Positions 1-6,411 are shown, counted from the stretch's first letter. The stretch is DNA of 6,469 nucleotides from Pseudomonadota bacterium (GCA_023430065.1 JAEZCG010000152.1:1-6469), one strand, 5' to 3'. Translations and numbers: made by a program. Notes: generated by a model from the sequence alone, not told the origin.

Positions 1-155
1 ACGTCGACGAATGACACCGTTGGTTGTCCAGGCGCGCGCCACGTCCACGACCTCATGCCGCCGGCGCTGCACCCTCTCCCACCAAGACGCCGGCACCCTC
101 AGCCGGCTCCGACCATGAGAAAATTCCCGTCCGTTCCCTACCCCGTGCCCGCACC
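1..155. other. Upstream region of the decarboxylase, no convincing gene
   Basis: No recognisable protein, promoter or RNA. The decarboxylase frame has a TGA at 12-14 and is then open from a TTG at 24, but the 44 residues it would add are Pro/Ala/Arg-rich, match nothing in the decarboxylase family, and use more A/T-ending codons than the gene proper. Another forward frame is open from the window edge to a TGA at 157-159, which overlaps the decarboxylase ATG at 156 as ATGA. This could be the tail of an upstream gene or chance; its translation is Pro-rich and unrecognised. No purine-rich ribosome binding site is visible just before 156. Confidence 0.5.
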
Positions 156-1571
156 ATGACCCCCGAAGAATTCCGCCAGTACGGCCACGCCGTCGTCGAC
201 TGGATCGCCGACTACCGCAGCCGCGTCGAACAGCTGCCGGTGATGGCACGGAGCGCACCCGGCGACATCAGATCGCAACTGCCCGCCTCGCCTCCGCAGG
301 AGCCGGAGCCGTTCGATCGCATCCTCGCCGATCTCGACCGCGTCGTCGTGCCCGGCCTGTCTCACTGGCAGCATCCGCGCTTCTTCGGTTACTTCCCCGC
401 CAACGCGCAGCTGAGCAGCGTGCTCGGCGACTACGTCAGCACGGGGCTGGGCATCATCGGCCTGGCGTGGCAATCGAGCCCGGCGCTGACCGAGATCGAG
501 GAAGTCGTCACCGACTGGCTGCGACAGATGGTCGGGCTGTCGGATGTGTGGAGCGGCGTGATCCAGGATACCGCCTCGACCAGCACGCTGGTCGCCCTGC
601 TGTGTGCGCGCGAACGTGCCAGCGCCTACAGCCTGGCGCGCGGCGGCCTGCAGGGCGAGGCCGAGCCGCTGGTCGTCTACGCCTCTGCACACGGTCACAG
701 TTCGGTGGACAAGGCGGCGCTGCTGGCCGGATTCGGGCGCGCCAACATCCACCTCGTCGCGCATGACGACCGATTCGCGATGCGCGCGGACGCCCTCGAC
801 GCGGCCATCCGCGCGGATCGTGCCGCCGGCCGCGTGCCGTGCGCGGTCGTGGCCACCACCGGCACCACGACCACCACCGCCATCGATCCAGTCGATGCCA
901 TCGCCGCAGTGGCCCGCCACCATGGCATCTGGCTGCACGTCGATGCAGCCATGGCGGGATCGGCCATGATCCTGCCCGAATGCCGGTGGATGTGGGACGG
1001 CATCGAGCAGGCGGACTCCATCGTCCTCAACCCGCACAAGTGGCTGGGCGCGGTGTTCGACTGCTCGGCGTACTACGTGCGCGACGCGCAGCATCTGGTG
1101 CGGGTGATGTCGACCAACCCGAGCTACCTGCAATCCTCCGCCGACGGCCAGGTCAAGAACTACCGCGACTGGGGCCTGCCGCTGGGACGCCGATTCCGCG
1201 CGCTGAAGCTGTGGTTCATGTTGCGCGAACAGGGCGTGGCGCAACTGCAGACGCGGCTGCGGCGCGACATGGACAATGCGAAGTGGCTCGCCGCACAGGT
1301 CGAGTCGACCCCGCACTGGAGCGTGCTGGCACCCGTGATGCTGCAGACGGTGTGCGTGCGCCACCACCCTCCCGGCCTGGAGGGCGAGGCGCTGGACCGG
1401 CACACCCAGGGCTGGGCCGAGCGGCTGAATCGCTCCGGGCTGACCTACCTCACGCCGGCGACGATCGACGGGCGCTGGATGGTACGCGTGTCCATCGGCG
1501 CTGCGGCCACCGAGCGCGAACACGTGGCGCAGGTGTGGAAGGCGATGCAGGAGGAAGTGCTGCGCGCCTGA
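156..1571 (+). CDS. PLP-dependent aromatic-L-amino-acid decarboxylase family protein (group II)
   Basis: A cytosolic pyridoxal-phosphate enzyme of 471 residues (human DOPA decarboxylase has 480), expected to remove the carboxyl group of an aromatic amino acid (Trp, Tyr, Phe or DOPA-like) to give the amine. The ATG at 156 is chosen because the protein then begins MTPEEFRQYG, which aligns with the first residues of animal enzymes. Family landmarks appear in order: the substrate-pocket motif FFGYFPA; His181 in HSSV, which stacks on PLP; Asp263 in HVDAA, which binds the pyridine nitrogen; Lys295 in NPHKW, the Schiff-base lysine (codon 1038-1040); Tyr324 in PSYLQ, equivalent to catalytic Tyr332 of the mammalian enzyme; and PLGRRF, with Gly344. 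The retained loop Tyr argues for decarboxylase rather than aldehyde-synthase activity. The loop between Tyr324 and the following NYRDW motif is two residues shorter than in human DDC. Which amino acid is used cannot be read from sequence. No transporter or amine oxidase gene is adjacent in the window. The family call is very secure; the substrate is open. Confidence 0.95.
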   Translation: MTPEEFRQYGHAVVDWIADYRSRVEQLPVMARSAPGDIRSQLPASPPQEPEPFDRILADLDRVVVPGLSHWQHPRFFGYFPANAQLSSVLGDYVSTGLGIIGLAWQSSPALTEIEEVVTDWLRQMVGLSDVWSGVIQDTASTSTLVALLCARERASAYSLARGGLQGEAEPLVVYASAHGHSSVDKAALLAGFGRANIHLVAHDDRFAMRADALDAAIRADRAAGRVPCAVVATTGTTTTTAIDPVDAIAAVARHHGIWLHVDAAMAGSAMILPECRWMWDGIEQADSIVLNPHKWLGAVFDCSAYYVRDAQHLVRVMSTNPSYLQSSADGQVKNYRDWGLPLGRRFRALKLWFMLREQGVAQLQTRLRRDMDNAKWLAAQVESTPHWSVLAPVMLQTVCVRHHPPGLEGEALDRHTQGWAERLNRSGLTYLTPATIDGRWMVRVSIGAAATEREHVAQVWKAMQEEVLRA

Positions 1572-1589
1572 TCGCCGCCGGATCCTGCC
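1572..1589. other. 18-base gap between convergent gene ends
   Basis: The decarboxylase stop (TGA 1569-1571) and the kinase stop (TGA, complement of 1590-1592) face each other across 18 bases. I see no GC-rich stem followed by a T-run for either strand here, so read-through in each direction, giving antisense RNA over the opposite gene's 3' end, is possible. Confidence 0.6.
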
Positions 1590-4400
1590 TCAGCTGCACG
1601 CGCGACGCTCCTCTCCGATCAGACGGATCAGTGCGTTCGGATCCACCGGCTTGAGGAAGTGGTGATCGAATCCGGCCGCGGCGCTACGCTGCAGATCGGC
1701 ATCGCGACCCCATCCGCTCACGGCGACCAGCAGCATCCGGGCGCCGCCGGCCGCATCCCGGATCCTTCGGCACGCCTGATAGCCGTCGACGTCCGGCATG
1801 CCGAGATCCAGGAGCACCACGTTCGGATGGAATCGTTGCGCCTCGCGCACGGCCGCCTCGCCGCCGTACACCGTGCGCACCTCGCATCCCAGGCTCTCCA
1901 GCAGCAAGGCGGCGCTGTCCGCCGCGTCCTCGTTGTCGTCGGCGATGAGGATCCTGCGTGTCGCCAGCGGGGCAACCTCGGACGTGCCGTCCACCCGCGT
2001 GTCCGTCGCCTCCCCGGCGAGGATCGGCAACGACACCCGAAAGGTGCTCCCGTTGCCCGGCCCCTGGCTCTCTGCCGTGATGCGGCCGCCGTGCATCTCG
2101 ATCAGCCGACGCGCCAGCGACAGACCGATCCCGAGTCCGCCGCCGCCGTGCTGGCGTGCGTGCGCGCCCTGTACGAACAGCTCGAACACACGGTCGAGCA
2201 TGTCCGCTTCGATCCCGAGTCCGCTGTCGCGCACCCGAATCTCCACCCACTCGCTGCCGCGGTCGACGGCCATCTCGATGCGCCCGCCCGGATGGTTGTA
2301 CTTGGCCGCGTTGTTCAGCAGATTGGCGAAGACCTGCGTCAGGCGCGCTGCGTCGGCATACAGGACAACGGCTTCATCCACGCCCTCGAGCACGAGCGAC
2401 TGTTCGCGCTCGTCGATCAGGGGGCGGCTCGTCTCGACGGCGGCCTCCAGGATCGGCTGCAGCTCGATCGCTGCGCGCTGCAACGTAAGGCGGCCGCGCG
2501 ACAGCCGCGAAATGTCGAGCAGGTCGTCGAGCAGGCGCGCCATGTGTGCAGCCTGGCGATCGATGATGTCCCGGCTGCGTTGGAGCACGGGATCGGTCGA
2601 CCCGCGCGCACGCAGGATGCCCGCGGAGGCACGAATCGGTGCCAGGGGATTGCGCAGTTCGTGCGCGAGCATGGCGAGGAACTCATCCTTCTGGCGGTCG
2701 GAATCGCGCAGTGCCTCTTCGGCGCGCTTGAGGCTGTCCACGTTGACCGCCGTCCCGATCCAGCGCGCCACGTTGCCGCCTTCATCGCGAATGGCCTGAC
2801 CCCACACCTTGAACCACTCGTAGACCCCGTCGTGCCGGCGAACGCGGTACTCCAGGTCGTAGACACCCGTCTCCGTTACCGCCGCACGCCAGGCCGACAT
2901 CGCACGCTCGCGGTCGTCGGGATGCAGCACGTTCACCCAGCCCATGCCCAGGTGCTGCTGTGCGGGCATTCCGGTGTAGTCGACCCACTGTGCGCTCACG
3001 TATTCGTACGCGCCATCGGGCGTGTTGGTGAAGCTCATGCCGGGAATCGATTCGAGCGTCTGTCGATAGAACGACTCGCTCTTGCGCAGCCCGGCTTCGG
3101 CCTCGGCGCGGTCGACCAGGATGTGGACCCGCTCGGCCACTTCGCGAATGAGTGCGATCTCGCCCTCGCTCCAGTCTCGCGCCTCGTCCACGCCGAACAC
3201 CAGGAGCATGAGCGTGCCGGCGCGCAGGTGTGGAGCGAAGACCAGGGAGACCAGGCTCCATGACGCGTAGCGCGACCTGCGCATGGCCGTGCGCGGATCC
3301 TGGCGAACATCCGGAATCGACACGACGCGCCCGGCTGTCAGATCCGCGATGAGATCCGCGTCCAGGTAGTTGGCCAGCCGGTGCGTGCCGATGCCGCTCG
3401 CGGCCGGTCTCGCCAGCCACTCGTGGAACACGCGGACCTTGGCCGAGCCCTCGTCGACTGTGCAGAAGTCCAGTCTCGACAGCCGGAAGTGTTCCCCGAT
3501 GCGCGCTCCCGCACGCCGCACGATGTCCACGGTCGAGGCAAGCGGTGCCAGGTCCGCGCTCAGCTGCGCCAGGAACTGCAGCAGTTCAGTGCTTCTGCGC
3601 TCGTTCTGTTCGGCCAGCTTGCGAGCGGTGATGTCCAGGTGCGTTCCGAGCGCGCGCAGGGGCTTGCCGTCCGCTTCCCGTTCGACGACCCGCCCGCGAT
3701 CGAGGATCCAGCACCACGATCCGTCCCGATGCCGCAGCCGGTGCTCGGATTCATAGAACTCGCTGCGTCCGGCCAGGTGCTCGTCCAGGACCGTGATCAC
3801 CCGCGCCCGATCGTCCGGATGGATCAACTGCTCCCACGCCCGCACGTGCGGCTCGATTTCATCGATCGCGTAGCCCAACATCGAGGCCCAGCAACCTCCG
3901 AACACGACCGATCCGCTGATGAGGTCCCAGTCCCAGAATCCGAGCTGCCCCGCCTGCAGCGCAATCGCCAATCGCTCCTCGCTGGTGCGCAGCGCTTCCT
4001 CGACGCGCGTGCGCTCGCTCACGTCGCGGGTGGTGCCCGCGATGAGCTCGACCTCCCCAGCTGCATCCAGAACCGGGGTGAAGATGTACTCGTACACGCC
4101 GAAGATTCCCGTCCGCGGGGCGCGGAACGGCACCTCGCCGGTCACCGCCCGCTTCGTCGCGACCACATGGGCAATCTCGCGCATGTGCATGTCGTGATGC
4201 CAGGGCTCGTAGCCCAGCTCGAGACAGGTCTTTCCGATCACTTCCTCGAGCGACATGCCCCAAACCTCCAGCAGGCGCCTGTTCGCGTATTGGAACCGTC
4301 CTTCGGGGTCGAATACATAAATGAAGTCCGGAGTGGTCGACGCCACGGCGTCGAACAGGCGGACTTGCTGGGCGAGGCGCGTCGCGAGGTTGATGTCCAC
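1590..4400 (-). CDS. Hybrid sensor histidine kinase, PAS-PAS-GAF-PAS-HisKA-HATPase-REC
   Basis: A 936-residue hybrid kinase expected to sense a signal through stacked PAS/GAF domains, autophosphorylate on His and pass the phosphate to its own receiver. Approximate domains: PAS 15-130, PAS 140-262 (GFWDWDL, HPDD), GAF 270-435, PAS 440-560 (HPDD again), HisKA 568-635, HATPase 680-795, receiver 815-933. Visible catalytic residues: phospho-acceptor His580 in MLAHELRNP; N-box Asn697 in NLLNNAAKY; G1 Asp725 in DSGLGI; glycine-rich G2 box GGGGLGIG near 752. In the receiver, Asp821 and Asp822 form the acidic pocket, Asp865 is the phospho-acceptor (LLDLGMPD), with Ser895 and Lys917 as switch residues. 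No signal peptide or hydrophobic membrane segment is visible, so it should be cytoplasmic. The start is GTG, the only usual start codon after an in-frame TAG about nine codons upstream; no strong ribosome binding site precedes it. No heme, flavin or bilin ligand residue could be assigned, so the signal is unknown. There is no HPt domain, DNA-binding output or partner regulator in the window, so its phosphorelay target is elsewhere. Confidence 0.95.
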   Translation of the reverse strand: MDINLATRLAQQVRLFDAVASTTPDFIYVFDPEGRFQYANRRLLEVWGMSLEEVIGKTCLELGYEPWHHDMHMREIAHVVATKRAVTGEVPFRAPRTGIFGVYEYIFTPVLDAAGEVELIAGTTRDVSERTRVEEALRTSEERLAIALQAGQLGFWDWDLISGSVVFGGCWASMLGYAIDEIEPHVRAWEQLIHPDDRARVITVLDEHLAGRSEFYESEHRLRHRDGSWCWILDRGRVVEREADGKPLRALGTHLDITARKLAEQNERRSTELLQFLAQLSADLAPLASTVDIVRRAGARIGEHFRLSRLDFCTVDEGSAKVRVFHEWLARPAASGIGTHRLANYLDADLIADLTAGRVVSIPDVRQDPRTAMRRSRYASWSLVSLVFAPHLRAGTLMLLVFGVDEARDWSEGEIALIREVAERVHILVDRAEAEAGLRKSESFYRQTLESIPGMSFTNTPDGAYEYVSAQWVDYTGMPAQQHLGMGWVNVLHPDDRERAMSAWRAAVTETGVYDLEYRVRRHDGVYEWFKVWGQAIRDEGGNVARWIGTAVNVDSLKRAEEALRDSDRQKDEFLAMLAHELRNPLAPIRASAGILRARGSTDPVLQRSRDIIDRQAAHMARLLDDLLDISRLSRGRLTLQRAAIELQPILEAAVETSRPLIDEREQSLVLEGVDEAVVLYADAARLTQVFANLLNNAAKYNHPGGRIEMAVDRGSEWVEIRVRDSGLGIEADMLDRVFELFVQGAHARQHGGGGLGIGLSLARRLIEMHGGRITAESQGPGNGSTFRVSLPILAGEATDTRVDGTSEVAPLATRRILIADDNEDAADSAALLLESLGCEVRTVYGGEAAVREAQRFHPNVVLLDLGMPDVDGYQACRRIRDAAGGARMLLVAVSGWGRDADLQRSAAAGFDHHFLKPVDPNALIRLIGEERRACS

Positions 4401-4476
4401 GGCAGTGCCGAGCGAATGTAAGAACTACCGTTCGAGAGGGCAGTCCACGAGGATCGATCACAACGACTTCCCGCCG

Positions 4477-4505
4477 ATTATAGATTCGACCGGTTCGAAT
4501 GCCAG
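4477..4505 (-). promoter_or_regulatory. Putative sigma70-type promoter of the hybrid kinase gene
   Basis: On the minus strand a perfect -10 hexamer TATAAT (complement of 4477-4482) lies 17 bases downstream of CTGGCA (complement of 4500-4505), which matches four of six positions of TTGACA. Transcription would start near 4470 and leave a leader of about 70 bases before the GTG at 4400. The A/T-rich hexamer stands out in very GC-rich surroundings. Prediction from sequence only. Confidence 0.6.
4484..4500. promoter_or_regulatory. Inverted repeat (possible operator) in the kinase promoter spacer
   Basis: The sequence ATTCGACCGGTTCGAAT has perfect 6-base arms, ATTCGA and TCGAAT, around a 5-base centre. 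It occupies nearly the whole 17-base spacer between the proposed -10 and -35 of the kinase gene, touching the first base of the -35. A dimeric repressor, or an activator that distorts the spacer, could bind here. It lies about 145 bases upstream of the groEL start, so control of both divergent genes is possible. No regulator gene is identifiable in the window. Confidence 0.5.
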
Positions 4506-4543
4506 ACCCATGGTTGGGTCGTCCGTCGCTGTGTTAGGGCTGC

Positions 4544-4549
4544 TTGACC
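4544..4549 (+). promoter_or_regulatory. Possible -35 element upstream of groEL
   Basis: TTGACC matches five of six positions of the sigma70 -35 hexamer and is embedded in CTTGACC, which also resembles a heat-shock sigma32 -35. No convincing -10 follows: positions 16-19 bases downstream are GC-only sequence, and no CCCCAT-type sigma32 -10 is present. The true groEL promoter is therefore unresolved. Confidence 0.25.
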
Positions 4550-4582
4550 TCTATCAACATGCGCCCGCCGCGTCTTGCTAGC

Positions 4583-4593
4583 GTGCTGAGCAC
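4583..4593 (+). repeat. Short palindrome GTGCTGAGCAC in the groEL upstream region
   Basis: Perfect 5-base arms GTGCT and AGCAC surround a single central base, about 50 bases before the groEL ATG. It shares the AGCAC core with half of a CIRCE element, but the spacing and the outer bases do not fit CIRCE (TTAGCACTC-N9-GAGTGCTAA). It may be a protein-binding site or chance. Confidence 0.3.
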
Positions 4594-4610
4594 CGCATTC
4601 AACGCGGGGT

Positions 4611-4623
4611 GCGCGGACCGCGC
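4611..4623 (+). repeat. GC palindrome GCGCGGACCGCGC in the groEL leader
   Basis: Perfect 6-base arms around a central A, ending 10 bases before the Shine-Dalgarno sequence. As RNA it could form a 4-base-pair GCGC stem with a 5-base loop close enough to the ribosome binding site to affect initiation. In GC-rich DNA such short palindromes also arise by chance. Confidence 0.3.
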
Positions 4624-4633
4624 TCTCAGACAC

Positions 4634-4638
4634 GGAGG
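4634..4638 (+). promoter_or_regulatory. Strong ribosome binding site of groEL
   Basis: GGAGG lies five bases before the ATG at 4644, a canonical Shine-Dalgarno match and spacing. It fixes the groEL start and suggests efficient translation, in contrast to the other two full genes of the window, which lack a clear site. Confidence 0.85.
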
Positions 4639-4643
4639 ACTCG

Positions 4644-6257
4644 ATGCCCGCCAAGCAACTGCTCTTTCATGACGCCGCCTGGGGGAAGATCCTGGCCGGC
4701 GTGAATACCCTCGCCGATGCGGTGAAGGTCACGCTGGGTCCCAAGAGCCGTAACGTCGTCCTGCAGCAGGCCTATGGCGGGCCGGTGGTCGCCAACTCCG
4801 GGGTCGCCGTGGCCAGGGCCATCGAACTCGAGGATCCGTTCGAGAACATGGGCGCCCAGATGGTGCGCGAGGTGGCAGCCAAGACCTCGGAGATCGCCGG
4901 CGACGGCACGACGACGGCCACGGTGCTCACCCAGGCAATCGTCCGTGAGGGCATGAAGTATGTCGCGGCAGGCATGAACCCGATGGACCTCAAGCGCGGC
5001 ATCGACGCAGCGGTGGCCGCCGCCGTGGACGAACTGAAGCGCATTTCGCGACCGTGCGACGCCAGCACCGAGATTGCGCAGGTGGCCGCCATTTCCGCCA
5101 ACAACGATCGCTCGGTCGGCGCGATCATCGCGCAGGCGATGGACAAGGTCGGCCGGGAGGGCGTGATCACGGTGGAGGACGGCTCGGGTCTGGACAACGA
5201 ACTGGAGACGGTCGAGGGCATGCAGTTCGAACGAGGCTATCTGTCGCCCTACTTCGTGAACAGTGCGGAGAAGCGCGCCTGCGTGCTCGACGACCCGCTG
5301 GTGCTGATCCACGACAAGAAGATCTCGGGTATCGCCGAGATCCTCCCGCTGCTCGAACAGGTCACCCAGGCCAACCGGCCGCTTCTCGTCATCGCCGAGG
5401 ACGTCGAGGGCGAGGCGCTCGCCACGCTCGTGGTCAACGCGGCGCGCGGGATTCTCAAGGCCTGTGCGGTGAAGGCTCCAGGCTTCGGCGATCGCCGCCG
5501 CGCAATGCTGGACGACATCGCCTGCCTGACCGGCGGGCGGGTAATTGCCGAGGATCTGGGCGGCAAGCTCGACAAGACGCGGCTGGACGATCTGGGCCAG
5601 GCCAAGCGCGTGGAGATCGACAAGGACAACACCGTGATCATCGGCGGCGCCGGCGCGCCGGCATCGATCCAGGCACGCATCAAGGAGATCAAGGCGGAGA
5701 TCGACTCGGCCAAGAGCGATTACGACAAGGAGAAGTTGCAGGAGCGCGCCGCGAAGCTGGCCGGCGGCGTGGCGCTGATCAAGGTGGGCGGTGCCACCGA
5801 GACGGCCATGAAGGAACGCAAGGTGCGCGTGAACGATGCGCTGCACGCGACGCGTGCCGCGGTCGAGGAAGGCATCGTGCCGGGCGGCGGGGTCGCGCTG
5901 GTACGAGCGCGCGCCGCACTGCTCGCCCTGCAGGGCGAGAACGACGACCAGCAGGCGGGCATCAGGATCGTGATGCGCGCGCTGGAGGAGCCGCTGCGCC
6001 AGATCGTCGCGAATGCCGGGATGGAACCCTCGGTGGTGACCGACCGGATCGCCGCCGGGTCCGGCAGCTTCGGCGTGAATGCGGCAACCGGCGCCTACGG
6101 TGACCTGATGGACATGGGCGTGATCGATCCGACGAAGGTAACGCGCACCGCGCTCCAGAACGCTGCGTCGGTGGCGGGGCTGATCCTGACCACCGACTGC
6201 ATGGTCGCGGAACTGCACCGACCGCATCCGCCGGTGGCGATGCCGGGGATGGAATAG
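4644..6257 (+). CDS. groEL: GroEL-type chaperonin (Cpn60), divergent stand-alone copy with Asp52 replaced by Ser
   Basis: A 537-residue group I chaperonin subunit; the family forms seven-membered (usually double) rings that fold proteins with ATP and the lid GroES. It aligns gap-free with E. coli GroEL to about residue 524, so numbering is shared. Conserved: nucleotide loop GDGTT with Asp87; Asp398 in NDALHATRA; adenine-site Asn479-Ala-Ala; Asp495 in IDPTKV; substrate-groove Tyr199, Tyr203, Phe204, Leu234, Leu237, Leu259, Val263, Val264; intersubunit Arg197 and Glu386; inter-ring Arg452 and Glu461. Altered: the near-invariant KDG motif is NSG, so catalytic Asp52 is Ser (codon 4797-4799); Gly35 is Ser in GPKSRN; Arg13 is Trp; Tyr478 is Val. 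The usual GGM-repeat tail is absent; the protein ends [13 protein letters not shown]. No groES lies within 240 bases upstream or directly downstream, so it must borrow GroES or act without it. Codon use resembles its neighbours and the frame is intact, so it is not a pseudogene. Probably a secondary chaperonin paralogue with slowed ATP turnover; the latter is inference. Confidence 0.96.
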   Translation: MPAKQLLFHDAAWGKILAGVNTLADAVKVTLGPKSRNVVLQQAYGGPVVANSGVAVARAIELEDPFENMGAQMVREVAAKTSEIAGDGTTTATVLTQAIVREGMKYVAAGMNPMDLKRGIDAAVAAAVDELKRISRPCDASTEIAQVAAISANNDRSVGAIIAQAMDKVGREGVITVEDGSGLDNELETVEGMQFERGYLSPYFVNSAEKRACVLDDPLVLIHDKKISGIAEILPLLEQVTQANRPLLVIAEDVEGEALATLVVNAARGILKACAVKAPGFGDRRRAMLDDIACLTGGRVIAEDLGGKLDKTRLDDLGQAKRVEIDKDNTVIIGGAGAPASIQARIKEIKAEIDSAKSDYDKEKLQERAAKLAGGVALIKVGGATETAMKERKVRVNDALHATRAAVEEGIVPGGGVALVRARAALLALQGENDDQQAGIRIVMRALEEPLRQIVANAGMEPSVVTDRIAAGSGSFGVNAATGAYGDLMDMGVIDPTKVTRTALQNAASVAGLILTTDCMVAELHRPHPPVAMPGME

Positions 6258-6288
6258 GACATCGAGGCGGCATCCCTGCCTTCGCTGG

Positions 6289-6307
6289 GACGGCGGCGCC
6301 GGCCGTC
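6289..6307 (+). other. Stem-loop after groEL
   Basis: GACGGC and GCCGTC form a 6-base-pair stem with a 7-base loop, 31 bases after the groEL stop. No T-run follows (the next bases are GCCAATTATC), so it is not a classical intrinsic terminator, though it could protect the 3' end or mark a weak termination site. Confidence 0.3.
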
Positions 6308-6354
6308 GCCAATTATCGGAGTCCCGCTCCCCTGCGAGGCCTGCTCGGCACGCG

Positions 6355-6376
6355 CCGGTCCCGTGGTCCGGACCGG
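6355..6376. other. Stem-loop in the groEL downstream gap
   Basis: CCGGTCC and GGACCGG form a perfect 7-base-pair stem with an 8-base loop. The inner part also contains the 10-base palindrome GGTCCGGACC (6365-6374), which offers an alternative fold. No T-run on either side. It lies between groEL and the probable convergent gene at the right edge. Confidence 0.35.
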
Positions 6377-6386
6377 GTCCTCAGTG

Positions 6387-6411
6387 CGCAAGCGGCTATT
6401 GCCCGCTTGCG
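6387..6411. terminator. Candidate bidirectional stem-loop between convergent gene ends
   Basis: CGCAAGCGG and CCGCTTGCG form a perfect 9-base-pair stem with a 7-base loop. The minus-strand TAG of the edge gene lies in the loop. The stem is stable enough for a terminator, but neither strand carries the expected T-run, so the call rests on stem strength and location at converging gene ends only. Confidence 0.35.

Noticed and set aside
24..155. TTG-initiated N-terminal extension of the decarboxylase (44 residues)
   Set aside because: Residues are Pro/Arg/Ala-rich with less G/C-biased third positions, no ribosome binding site precedes the TTG, and homologous enzymes begin at the position of the ATG at 156.
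138..1523. 461-codon minus-strand frame opposite the decarboxylase
   Set aside because: Compositional shadow with no recognisable domains.
1659..3263. 534-codon forward open frame opposite the kinase
   Set aside because: Shadow of the kinase codon bias; no motif, and the minus strand encodes all expected kinase and receiver boxes.
4543..4580. Complete sigma32 or sigma54 promoter for groEL
   Set aside because: CTTGACC is not followed by a CCCCAT-like -10 at the right distance, and TTGCTA at 4575-4580 lacks the GG dinucleotide at -24 required for sigma54.
4321..4581. 86-codon forward open frame crossing the kinase start and the intergenic region
   Set aside because: More than a quarter is antisense to the kinase, there is no ribosome binding site and no recognisable motif, and it overlaps the proposed kinase promoter.
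4575..4600. CIRCE heat-shock operator upstream of groEL
   Set aside because: Only the AGCAC core is shared; the 9-base spacer and the outer TTAGCACTC/GAGTGCTAA arms are absent.
4626..6227. 533-codon open frame antisense to groEL
   Set aside because: Opposite-strand frames of high-GC genes are commonly stop-free; the translation is His/Arg/Asp/Leu-rich with no family motif, while the sense strand is an unambiguous chaperonin.
6289..6307. Classical Rho-independent terminator of groEL
   Set aside because: A stem is present but it is only six base pairs and is not followed by a T-run.
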